Assembly: GCA_903924465.1 (NCBI GenBank) | Contig: CAIYBN010000144.1 | Coordinates: forward strand, 1-64,000 | DNA length: 64,000 bases | DNA from: an uncultured Myxococcales bacterium | Lineage (GTDB): Bacteria > Myxococcota_A > UBA9042 | Direction of reading: 5' to 3' | Shown here: positions 27,124 through 35,898 of the stretch, piece after piece | How the letters are laid out: the number at the start of each line of letters is the position of its first letter | Numbering within the stretch: the first letter of the stretch is position 1 | Notes under the pieces: model-generated | The model's database searches: none | What the model saw: only the letters and a program-made list of their open reading frames with translations | Told to the model about the DNA's origin: nothing | Position numbers and translations under genes: made by a program

Positions 27124-30100
27124 ATGCATCGGTTCTGGAGGAAGCAAGCCCAGTTCCTGGCGCTGACCGCGGTCGCACTGGTGGCCGCGTGCAGCGCATC
27201 TGCCCCGACGGACAACGGCAGCAACGCAGACGCTGGATTTGTCTTTCCCGATGCGGGCAAGGACGCGAAGGACACCACCGCTGCCGACGCGCCGGACGTC
27301 AGCGTGGACATCGCCCACGACGCATCGGACGTCACAGCCACCGATACGGCGGACACAAGCGACGCGGACACGAACGGCTTTGATTGCACGGCAGAGCCCG
27401 GCGCGCCTGGCTGTCCGTGTCAGGACAACAGCACCTGCGATCTGCTCATTTGTTTGCCCACGGCCCAGGGATCGCAGTGCGCCAAGGCGTGTGTCGATGC
27501 GTGTCCGGACGGCTTCAAGTGCGTCGGCGTCGCGGGGCCAGGCGGCGATATCCAGCCGGCGTGCGTCGACAAGTCGCCGCATCTCTGCGATCCGTGTGTC
27601 AACTCGGTGCAGTGTGGCGCGGTCGGTCTGCAAGGCGCCGCTTGTGTGGACAAAGGCAAGGACGGCCGGTTCTGCGGCACGGCGTGCAAGGCGGACACCG
27701 ACTGTCCCGGCGGCTACAGCTGCGCCTCGGTGACCAGCGTGGAAGGCAACAGCGTGCAACAGTGTCAGCCCACAGGTAGCGCATCGTGCACGTGCAGCCC
27801 TTCGGCCATCGCCGATCAGCTCTCCACCAGTTGTTTCGCGGAAGCCAAGGACGCGAACGGCACCGTCGTGGGCCAATGCAAAGGCGTGCGGGCTTGTGCG
27901 CCCGACGGGCTCTCCGCTTGCAACGCCAGCATCCAGACGGAGACGTGCAACGGCCAGGACGACGACTGCGACGGCCTGGTCGACGAAGGCACCTGCGACG
28001 ACAAGAATCCCTGCACCATGGACACCTGCGACGGCAACGCGCAGACCTGCAACCACAGCAACACGCCCGGCGCATGCGACGCGGACGGCAACAATTGCAC
28101 GGTTGGCGACACGTGCGTCGATGGCAAATGCACGATCGGCTCGTTGAAATCCTGCGACGACAACAATCCGTGCACCACGGACGCGTGCGATCCGCTCGCT
28201 GGCTGCACCAAATCGAACGACGACGGCTTGCCCTGCTCCGACGGCTCAGGCTGCACCGTCGGCGACACCTGCACCGGCGGCATCTGCGTGTCCGGCACCG
28301 CCAAGACGTGCCCCACCGGCGATGCGTGCTTGTCGTGGGCTTGCGACGGCGCCACCGGCAGTTGCAAGCAGACCGCCACGGCGGACGGCACGAGTTGCTC
28401 CGACGGCACGGTGTGCACGGACGCGGACGTCTGCGCGGGCGGATCCTGCGCGGGCACGCCGGTGAGCTGCGACGACAAGAATGCCTGCACGCTCGACACG
28501 TGCGACCCGATTGCCGGCTGCACTTACGTCGCGGCCAACACGCCGTGCGACGACGCCAACGCGTGCACGACCGGCGACACGTGCGCCGCCAAGAAATGCA
28601 CCGGCACGCCCATCGACATCAAGACGGAGTGCGGCGACGGCAATCCATGCACCACGGACACCTGCGACAAGATCGCCGGCTGCGTCTACGCCGCCAACAC
28701 AGGCAATTGCAGCGACGGCAACGCCTGCACCATCGGCGACGTCTGCGCCGACAAAGCCTGCAAATCCGGCACCAACACGTGCACCTGCCAGCAGGACAGC
28801 GAGTGCGCCAGCAAAGAGGATGGCAACTTCTGCAACGGCACGCTGTTCTGCGACAAATCTGGGCCAAGCAACCAGTGCAAGGTCAATCCGGCGACCATCG
28901 TGACGTGCAACACGTCCGGCGACGGCCAGTGCGACCAGACGACCTGCATCCCTGCGACCGGCGTCTGCGCGGTCGGCAACCTGCCCGACGGCAAATCCTG
29001 CGACGCGGACGGCACGGTGTGCACGTCCAACGACGCGTGCCTGAACGGCGTCTGCACCGCCGGCCCGCAGAAGAACTGCAACGACAACAACGTCTGCACC
29101 GACGACGCGTGCGACTCCGTGCAGGGCTGCCTCAACACGAACAACGTCAGTCCGTGCGACGCCGACGGCAACGCGTGCACGATGAACGACACGTGCTCGG
29201 GCAAGCTGTGCATCGCCGGGCCCAAGAAGGTCTGCAACGACGGCATCGACTGCACCGCCGACGCGTGCGATCAGGTCAGCGGCAGCTGCGTGTTTGACGG
29301 CACCGCGATGACGGGCGCGGCGTGCGATGACAAGAACGTCTGCACCGTGAGCGACAAGTGCGACGGCAAGGGCAATTGTGTGGGCGGCGCGGCGGCGAGT
29401 TGCGATGACGGCAATGCGTGCACGATCGATTCGTGTGCCAGCAGCAACGGGTGCAGCCACGTCACCGCCACCGATCACACGACTTGTGGAACCACCCTGT
29501 GGTGCGTTGCGGGTGCGTGCGTGGCGAAAGTCTTTTGCGGCGACGGGGTAGTCAACCAAGCGAGTGAACAGTGCGACGACGGGAACAATTCCAACGGAGA
29601 CGGCTGCGACAGCGCGTGCCAATTCGAAGCGGCGTACCCGAAGCCGGGTGAATTGATCATCACGGAGATGATGCCGGAGCCCAAAGGCAACTACCAGGAC
29701 GAGTGGCTGGAAATCTACAACAACTCCAGCAAGGCGCTGCTGCTGACCGGCCTCAATTTTGGCGACAACAATGCTTATATTGCTTTTCCAAAGACACCTG
29801 CCGGAACCGCGTGGGTTCTCAATCCCGGACGATACGCCGTCATCGCCGCCCTCGAACCGATCGGTGGGTCCAAAGGGGTCGTGATCCCGGACTACACCTA
29901 CGGATACTTCCCCAACGGAATCCAGTTCGCGAATGGTTCGGACTATGCGTGCATCAGCGGCCCGAACGACACGCAATGTGCGACCGACATCATCGTGAAG
30001 GCAAGCTACAGCACGACCAAGAGCGGTCAGAGTTGGGAGCTCAAGCTCAGCAAGTACGCGACCGCATTCACCATCACCAGTGGATCCGCCAGCATTGGCA

Positions 30101-30189
30101 CGAGCAACTGGTGCTATGGAACCGCGCCCATCGCTGGCGGTGAGGGAAATCAGGGCACGCCCGGCTTCGCTGACCCCAACTGTCCGTAA
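27124..30189 (+). CDS. Cys-rich repeat lipoprotein with a C-terminal lamin-tail domain
   Basis: The 1,021-residue protein has a lipobox (V-A-A-C), an Asp/Thr-rich linker and scattered Cys motifs. A C-N-G-Q-D-D-D-C-D-G-x-V-D-E-G motif matches the MopE-type metal-binding repeat. A long series of C-D-D-x-N-x-C-T repeats follows, including one copy of the E-D-G-N-F-C-N-G-T-L-F-C insert found six times in the 9.9-17.5 kb gene. Next come a DUF4215-type C-G-D-G...C-D-D-G-N-N motif and a C-terminal lamin-tail-like beta sandwich beginning E-L-I-I-T-E-M-M-P. It should be an extended cell-surface stalk. The next gene follows after 24 bases, forming a two-gene unit. Confidence 0.9.
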   Translation: MHRFWRKQAQFLALTAVALVAACSASAPTDNGSNADAGFVFPDAGKDAKDTTAADAPDVSVDIAHDASDVTATDTADTSDADTNGFDCTAEPGAPGCPCQDNSTCDLLICLPTAQGSQCAKACVDACPDGFKCVGVAGPGGDIQPACVDKSPHLCDPCVNSVQCGAVGLQGAACVDKGKDGRFCGTACKADTDCPGGYSCASVTSVEGNSVQQCQPTGSASCTCSPSAIADQLSTSCFAEAKDANGTVVGQCKGVRACAPDGLSACNASIQTETCNGQDDDCDGLVDEGTCDDKNPCTMDTCDGNAQTCNHSNTPGACDADGNNCTVGDTCVDGKCTIGSLKSCDDNNPCTTDACDPLAGCTKSNDDGLPCSDGSGCTVGDTCTGGICVSGTAKTCPTGDACLSWACDGATGSCKQTATADGTSCSDGTVCTDADVCAGGSCAGTPVSCDDKNACTLDTCDPIAGCTYVAANTPCDDANACTTGDTCAAKKCTGTPIDIKTECGDGNPCTTDTCDKIAGCVYAANTGNCSDGNACTIGDVCADKACKSGTNTCTCQQDSECASKEDGNFCNGTLFCDKSGPSNQCKVNPATIVTCNTSGDGQCDQTTCIPATGVCAVGNLPDGKSCDADGTVCTSNDACLNGVCTAGPQKNCNDNNVCTDDACDSVQGCLNTNNVSPCDADGNACTMNDTCSGKLCIAGPKKVCNDGIDCTADACDQVSGSCVFDGTAMTGAACDDKNVCTVSDKCDGKGNCVGGAAASCDDGNACTIDSCASSNGCSHVTATDHTTCGTTLWCVAGACVAKVFCGDGVVNQASEQCDDGNNSNGDGCDSACQFEAAYPKPGELIITEMMPEPKGNYQDEWLEIYNNSSKALLLTGLNFGDNNAYIAFPKTPAGTAWVLNPGRYAVIAALEPIGGSKGVVIPDYTYGYFPNGIQFANGSDYACISGPNDTQCATDIIVKASYSTTKSGQSWELKLSKYATAFTITSGSASIGTSNWCYGTAPIAGGEGNQGTPGFADPNCP

Positions 30190-30213
30190 GTGATTCATTT
30201 CCCGAGGCCCTTC

Positions 30214-33200
30214 ATGTTCCCACGCCACGCCTTCCTGCCCGTCCTCTGTCTCGTTCTCGCCTGTGGAGCCACCAAAGGCGGCGGCGGCACGGAGCCTACC
30301 GACGTGACCTCCGGTGGCACCGACGCGACGCTGGGCGATGCACCGGGCGATGCCACGGGCGACTTGACCACTGCCGGCGACGTCGCCGATGGCAAAGACG
30401 ACGCTTTTTTGCAAAAAGATTTGATCTCCGAGGTCCAAGACGACGTCTTTTCGCCAAAAGATTTGATCTCCGAGGTCGGAGACGACGTCTTCGAGGGAAA
30501 AGATTTGATCTCGGACGCCCAAGACGACGTCTTGGCGGGAGAAGATTTGATCTCCGAGGTCGGAGACGACGTCTTCGAGCCAAAAGATTTGATCTCGGAG
30601 GTCCAAGACGACGTTTCCGAGCCCCAAGACTTGATCTCCGAGGTCCAGGACGACGTCGCGGGCGGCGAAGACGTCACCATCACGGTCGATGTGGCCAACT
30701 GCGCGGCCGACGCAGACTGCGGCAAGCTCAACACGCTCTGCGGCAAGGGCGTCTGCCTTTCCGGCGACTGCACCGTGGTGCTCGCGGTCGACGGCACGCC
30801 GTGTGACGACGGCGATTTCTGCACCGACAACACGGTCTGCAACAACGGCACATGCGCCGGGACCGCCAGCAACTGCAACGACGGCAACGCCTGCACCACG
30901 GACAGCTGCGACCCCGCCGTCGGCTGCAGCCACGACGGCTTGACCGGCGACCTGTGCGACGACAAGAACGCGTGCACCATCGGCGACCAGTGCGTCGGCG
31001 GATTCTGCACGCCCAGCGACACGATCCTGTGCGACGACGGCCTGGTCTGCACCGCGGACAGCTGCGATCCGGCCAGCGGCTGCACCACGACGAACCTGGA
31101 CGGCGAAGCGTGCACGGACGGCAGCGTCTGCACCCAGACGGACACGTGCAGCGGCGGCAAGTGCGTCGGCGGCAATGAGAAAGTCTGCACGGACACCAAT
31201 CCGTGCACGAACGACAGCTGCGTGGGCACCCTCGGCTGCGTCTTTCTCGCCAACACCGCGACGTGCGAGGACGGCAGCGTCTGCACGGTCGGCGACTTCT
31301 GCCTGGACAAGAACTGCAAGTCCGGCTCGTTGTTGCCCTGCGACGACGGCAAAGTGTGCACGGACGACAGCTGCGACTCGGTCGGCGGCTGCAAACATGC
31401 CGACAATACGCTGAGCTGCACCGACAACAACGCGTGCACGTTGAACGAGGGCTGCTCGGGCGGCAACTGCGTCGGCGGCACGGCCAAGAACTGCGACGAC
31501 GCGCGGACGTGCAGCGTGGACAGCTGCGACCCGATCGCCGGCTGCAAGCACGATCTGACGACTTGCTGCGCCAACGACCTCGCCTGCGACGACGGCAAGC
31601 CGTGCACCAACGACTCGTGCAGCTTCCAGCTGGGCTGCGTGCACACCAACAACACCCTGGCGTGCGAGGATGGCGATGCCTGCACCAGCGGCGACACCTG
31701 CAAGGACGGCGCGTGCAGCCCCGGCGGTCCCACGCTGTGCGACGACCTGAAGGTCTGCACGACGGACACGTGCGACCACACGAACGGCTGCCTGCACAGC
31801 GCCAACACGTTGGGCTGCACCGACAACAACGCGTGCACCAACGGCGACGTGTGCCAAGACGGCGCGTGCAAGTCCGGCGTGGCGCTCAGCTGCGACGACA
31901 CCCGCGCGTGCAGCGTGGACACCTGTGACCCCGCCAGCGGCTGCAAGCACGACCTGACGACCTGCTGCGCCAACGCCGCGGCGTGCAACGACAACGTGCT
32001 GTGCACCGACGACGCGTGCGACTTCCAGAACGGCTGCAGCAACCTCGCCAACAGCGTCACCTGCACGGACAGCGACGCGTGCACGGTCGGCGACAAGTGC
32101 GCCAACAAGCTCTGCGTCAGCGGCAGCGCGGCGATTTGCGTCGACGGCAACGCGTGCACCAGCGATACGTGCATCAAGGCGACGGGCTGCAGCTACCCCG
32201 CCGTCCAGAACGGCCTGCTCTGCGACGACGGCAAACCGTGCACGATCGGCGACAACTGCCAGTTGGGCGTGTGCACCTCGACGGGCGCCAAGGACTGCAA
32301 CGACAACAAGCTGTGTACCAACGACAGCTGCGACCCGACCTTGGGCTGCCAGAACGTGCCATTCGTGGGCCCCTGCAATGACGGCGACGCGTGCACGACA
32401 GGCGAAACTTGCAACCTGGCCGAAGCGTGCACCGGCGGCGTGGCGACCAACTGCAACGACGGCAACGTCTGCACGGCCGACACGTGCCCGACCACCGCGG
32501 GCTGCGTGCACTTGCCTCAAGCCGGCACCTGCACCGACAACAACCTGTGCACCAACGAGAGCTGCTCAGGCACGACGTGCACGGTGACCTCCTACGTGAA
32601 GGTCTGCATGGACGGCAACGCCTGCACCAGCGACATCTGCGTGCCCGAGACCGGCGCGTGCACCTACCCGGCGTTGGTGTGCAATGACCTGAGCGCCTGC
32701 ACCACCGATGCGTGCAACCCAAGCACCGGCTGCACCTTCACTGCCATCAGCTGCGACGACACCGACCCGTGCACCACCGACAGCTGCGACGCCGCGAGCG
32801 GCTGCAAACACGTCACGCTGGCCGACAATCTGACCTGTGGCAGCGGCAAAGTCTGTAAGGCGGGCGTTTGCACGACCACGTCCATTGACGTCAGCGGATG
32901 GAAAGTGCTGATGTATGCCTCAACGCCCCGGTCGTTTACCATCCCGGCCAACACGTTACTCCAGCCTGGCGGCTACATCGTGATCGGCCGAACGAGCAGT
33001 CAAACGGCGTTTGAGACCGCTTGGGGCGTGACGCTCGGGACAAATGTCCAGTACTTCGTTGGCACCAATGGCAGCGCGCTTTTCCCGGTCATCAACGGTG
33101 GCCAGACTTTCGATTTGACCAAGGCCGATGGCACGCTCGTCGACGGCACGACCATTGCCATCGCCGCCAACAAGGATGTCACACGCACCAATCCTGCAGG

Positions 33201-33366
33201 CGCGGCGAATCTCACTGCGTCGTGGGCAACGCTCGCAGACACTGCAGCGACTCCTGGCGCCGGCCAGACATCGGGCTTCGTCTCAGGCATCTACATCAGC
33301 GAATTCTCGGACAACACGAACTTCGCTAACGAATTCGTCGAACTCTACTACGATCCCGGGCCGTAG
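30214..33366 (+). CDS. Cys-rich repeat lipoprotein with a repeated acidic linker and rearranged lamin-tail segment
   Basis: The 1,050-residue protein starts with a short signal peptide and lipobox (L-V-L-A-C), followed by an acidic linker containing six 14-residue repeats. Residues ~160-890 are C-D-D-G-x-x-C-T repeats with occasional C-C pairs. The last ~165 residues look like a lamin-tail domain whose opening strand (I-S-E-F...E-F-V-E-L-Y) lies at the very C-terminus instead of the start. The start at 30214 follows GAGG six bases upstream. It forms a tandem pair with the preceding paralogue and converges on the kinase gene. Confidence 0.9.
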   Translation: MFPRHAFLPVLCLVLACGATKGGGGTEPTDVTSGGTDATLGDAPGDATGDLTTAGDVADGKDDAFLQKDLISEVQDDVFSPKDLISEVGDDVFEGKDLISDAQDDVLAGEDLISEVGDDVFEPKDLISEVQDDVSEPQDLISEVQDDVAGGEDVTITVDVANCAADADCGKLNTLCGKGVCLSGDCTVVLAVDGTPCDDGDFCTDNTVCNNGTCAGTASNCNDGNACTTDSCDPAVGCSHDGLTGDLCDDKNACTIGDQCVGGFCTPSDTILCDDGLVCTADSCDPASGCTTTNLDGEACTDGSVCTQTDTCSGGKCVGGNEKVCTDTNPCTNDSCVGTLGCVFLANTATCEDGSVCTVGDFCLDKNCKSGSLLPCDDGKVCTDDSCDSVGGCKHADNTLSCTDNNACTLNEGCSGGNCVGGTAKNCDDARTCSVDSCDPIAGCKHDLTTCCANDLACDDGKPCTNDSCSFQLGCVHTNNTLACEDGDACTSGDTCKDGACSPGGPTLCDDLKVCTTDTCDHTNGCLHSANTLGCTDNNACTNGDVCQDGACKSGVALSCDDTRACSVDTCDPASGCKHDLTTCCANAAACNDNVLCTDDACDFQNGCSNLANSVTCTDSDACTVGDKCANKLCVSGSAAICVDGNACTSDTCIKATGCSYPAVQNGLLCDDGKPCTIGDNCQLGVCTSTGAKDCNDNKLCTNDSCDPTLGCQNVPFVGPCNDGDACTTGETCNLAEACTGGVATNCNDGNVCTADTCPTTAGCVHLPQAGTCTDNNLCTNESCSGTTCTVTSYVKVCMDGNACTSDICVPETGACTYPALVCNDLSACTTDACNPSTGCTFTAISCDDTDPCTTDSCDAASGCKHVTLADNLTCGSGKVCKAGVCTTTSIDVSGWKVLMYASTPRSFTIPANTLLQPGGYIVIGRTSSQTAFETAWGVTLGTNVQYFVGTNGSALFPVINGGQTFDLTKADGTLVDGTTIAIAANKDVTRTNPAGAANLTASWATLADTAATPGAGQTSGFVSGIYISEFSDNTNFANEFVELYYDPGP
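30415..30666 (+). repeat. Six tandem 42-bp repeats in the acidic linker
   Basis: Six in-frame 42-bp units encode variants of K-D-L-I-S-E-V-Q-D-D-V-F-x-x, one after another with no spacers. The unit pattern gatttgatctccgaggtc is nearly unchanged at the DNA level, so the array probably arose by recent slippage or recombination and may vary in length between strains. Confidence 0.9.
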
Positions 33367-33431
33367 CGCACCGAGCGGAAGGCCCGCTTGCGCGTCTGAG
33401 CGGTACACGGTCGAGTTTTCGGATCGTGCCG

Positions 33432-35129
33432 CTACGGCGCGTCCGGCTTGGGCACATCAACCGGCCGCACGTCGCACTTGGTCATTTTGCCCGGCGTCGG
33501 CTTCTCGGGCACGGTGAAGCGCACTGCCGTCGCCTTGCAGCCCTCGCATTTCGGTCCCGGCTCGCAGCGCACCGTGTGGTGGGAGCCCGCTTCCAGCGTC
33601 ACCGTCGCGAAACCTTCGCCAACCGGCGCACTTTGGCTGTCCAGGAACAGCGTGGAATTCGCCGGAATCGCGCCAATCTTCCACGTGATCTGCGGTTTGG
33701 GCTCGACCGGCGGCGCCACGACTTGCGGCGTGGCTTTCACTTCGGGTTCGGTGTTGCGCTGCATGTGCGCGATCGGTGCGTGTTTGCGCACCGGTTCTGG
33801 CGGTTCATGCGGCGCGACCCGGGGTGACTCAGCCGCGGCGAACGTCACCGGCGTGGGCGGCGGCACCGGCGCGAGCACGGGCGCACTGCGAATTTGCGCG
33901 GGTCCGTTGGGCAGATTGAACAGCGCACCTTCGGCCGGCGCGGGCGGTGGCGCGGCAACCGGCGGCGCATCCTCAGGCAAGTGCGTCACGAACCACAGAC
34001 CCGCCAGCACTGCCAGGACCGCGCTCACGCCGCCTGCCAGCACAGCCGCGCGCTTGAGTTTGCGCATCCGCCGCGCCCGCGTCGTCCATTCGTGCAGCGC
34101 CTTGCGCGGCTCGTCGGCATCCGGGTCAATCGCCAGCGCGCGGTTCAACGTGTCGATCGCCGCAGCCAACTTGCCAGCCGCCGCCTGCGTCTGGCCCTCG
34201 ATCGTCAGCACCTGCACGATGGTTGGCTTCAGATCAAACTGAAACACCTCCGGCGCGCGCAGAAACCGCGTCAACAACCCGGCCGCGTCGGACATGCGAA
34301 ATTGTTTCAGGTAAAGCGTCAGCGCGGTCTGGACCGCCGCCATGTCGGGATAGCGATCCGCCGGCCAGCGCGCCAGGCACTGCGCGATAATCTCGTCAAA
34401 ATGGCGATCAACCGCGGGATTGTGGCGCGACGGCACGTCAAACTGCCCTTCCAGAATCAGGCGGAACAGCGCTTGCGGGTTGCTCGCGACAAAGGGCAGC
34501 CGACGGGTCACCAGGAAATACAGCACCGTGCCCAGCGCGAAAATGTCGCACCGGCCGTCCAGTTTGCTGCCTTCAATCTGCTCCGGCGCCATGTGCGCGG
34601 GCGAGCCGACAATCGCGCCGGTCGTGGTCATTTGTTCCAGATCCATGGCCTGGGCAATGCCAAAGTCCATCAGCTTGATCTGGCCATCGCGGGAAATCAT
34701 CAGGTTGTCTGGCTTGATATCGCGGTGGATGAGCCCCATCTGGTGGGCGTGGCCCAGCGCGCCTGCGACCGCGTGACCGATCAGCGCCGCGGCCTGTGGC
34801 AGAAACGGTCCGTGATCGTTGGTGAACTGCGTCAGCGTCTCGCCGTGGATGAACTCCGTGACCAGGAACGCCGCGCTGTCCGTACCCGCGGAAAAATCGT
34901 AGACATCGACGATGTTGCCGTGATGCAGCTTGGCAATCGCCTGCGCTTCGCGGTCAAAGCGCGCGCGCGCGTCCGGTTTCGAGCCCAAATGCGGGTGCAT
35001 GACTTTGATAGCCACGTCGCGCTTGAGCACACGGTCATGACCGCGATAGACAGTGGCCATGCCGCCGTCGCCGACGCGTTCCATGACTTCATAGCGATTG
35101 CCATAGATTTCAGACAATGAGCCACTCAT
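33432..35129 (-). CDS. Membrane-anchored Hanks-type Ser/Thr protein kinase with PEGA-like tail
   Basis: The 565-residue protein has a complete kinase domain: G-D-G-G-M-A glycine loop (20-25), V-A-I-K (K42), H-R-D-I-K-P-D-N (135-142), D-F-G (155-157) and a P-E activation-segment end (182-183). A tetratricopeptide-like stretch follows near 305-340. One membrane helix (~361-383) leads to a Pro-rich linker and a C-terminal PEGA-like beta domain with a C-x2-C pair, which would lie outside the cytoplasm. It probably phosphorylates cytoplasmic partners in response to an envelope signal. It is downstream of a 199-residue exported protein on the same strand (64-base gap). Confidence 0.92.
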   Translation of the reverse strand: MSGSLSEIYGNRYEVMERVGDGGMATVYRGHDRVLKRDVAIKVMHPHLGSKPDARARFDREAQAIAKLHHGNIVDVYDFSAGTDSAAFLVTEFIHGETLTQFTNDHGPFLPQAAALIGHAVAGALGHAHQMGLIHRDIKPDNLMISRDGQIKLMDFGIAQAMDLEQMTTTGAIVGSPAHMAPEQIEGSKLDGRCDIFALGTVLYFLVTRRLPFVASNPQALFRLILEGQFDVPSRHNPAVDRHFDEIIAQCLARWPADRYPDMAAVQTALTLYLKQFRMSDAAGLLTRFLRAPEVFQFDLKPTIVQVLTIEGQTQAAAGKLAAAIDTLNRALAIDPDADEPRKALHEWTTRARRMRKLKRAAVLAGGVSAVLAVLAGLWFVTHLPEDAPPVAAPPPAPAEGALFNLPNGPAQIRSAPVLAPVPPPTPVTFAAAESPRVAPHEPPEPVRKHAPIAHMQRNTEPEVKATPQVVAPPVEPKPQITWKIGAIPANSTLFLDSQSAPVGEGFATVTLEAGSHHTVRCEPGPKCEGCKATAVRFTVPEKPTPGKMTKCDVRPVDVPKPDAP

Positions 35130-35193
35130 TGCGCAATCGCACGCCTGCGCGGGTCCAAGTGTATACGCGTTTTTGTGGGGCGTGCAGTATCGC

Positions 35194-35793
35194 CTAGCGT
35201 TGGCTTTCCGCGTCCAGCGCTTCCACGGCATGCACTGCGGTGTGCGGAACGGTCCAGAGTTCAATCTCGCCGATGACCAGATCGGTGACGCCAATCATCA
35301 CCGCGGAGCTGACGCGCTTCTCGTGCAGCCCCAAATAGGCGCCCGCGCCAAGCGCCACCACCGCGCAGAGCGTGTGATCCAGCCAGCCACCGACATGGCG
35401 CTCGCGATGGGCGCGGTCGCGAAGTTCCGCCTCGGCAAGCCGCAGCTGCAATTCCACAGGCGCGTCCAGCAACGACTCCCACCGCTGTTGCGGCTTGACC
35501 GGCGTCAGCGCCATGCCCGCGACGCCGAGCCAGGACGTCGTCGCGCCCACGAGTTGATCCGCGCGAAACGCCGGATCGCTGCTGAATGCTCCAAGCCCGG
35601 TTTGCACGCCGCCGGAAGCGGCAAAAAGTCCAGCCCAGCCATACCACCACAAGCGGACGGCGCTCTCATCGGCGTCCAGGGCACTGTGCAAACGGGCGAG
35701 ACGATCCGACGGCTCCTCAGCGCGAGCCGGCGCCGCGAAGGCAAATGCCGTCAGCAGGACAAGGGGCAGCGCCGTGGCGCGTTGAGCAGTCAT
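35194..35793 (-). CDS. Exported membrane protein of unknown function
   Basis: The 199-residue protein has a signal peptide (residues 1-25, ending A-R-A) and three or four further hydrophobic segments (for example W-Y-G-W-A-G-L-F-A and the stretch with V-V-A-L-G-A-G-A-Y-L-G-L), so it is probably an envelope membrane protein. I do not recognise a family. The start at 35793 was chosen for its AGAGGAG box about six bases upstream; ATG 35811 lacks one. It lies between the GMC oxidoreductase and kinase genes and could be co-transcribed with both. Confidence 0.7.
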   Translation of the reverse strand: MTAQRATALPLVLLTAFAFAAPARAEEPSDRLARLHSALDADESAVRLWWYGWAGLFAASGGVQTGLGAFSSDPAFRADQLVGATTSWLGVAGMALTPVKPQQRWESLLDAPVELQLRLAEAELRDRAHRERHVGGWLDHTLCAVVALGAGAYLGLHEKRVSSAVMIGVTDLVIGEIELWTVPHTAVHAVEALDAESQR

Positions 35794-35898
35794 CTGGCTC
35801 CTCTTCGCCATCGGCCCAGGACCGGGGCGGTTGCTCTGGTTGTGCCGGGAAGGAACCGGGCTCGGGTTGAACGGACACGTAACCAATCGGCGGTGAGG

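Noticed and set aside
28246..32520. A 1,424-codon open frame on the minus strand
   Set aside because: It is antisense to two Cys-rich lipoprotein genes and has no domain or ribosome-binding site; same composition artefact.
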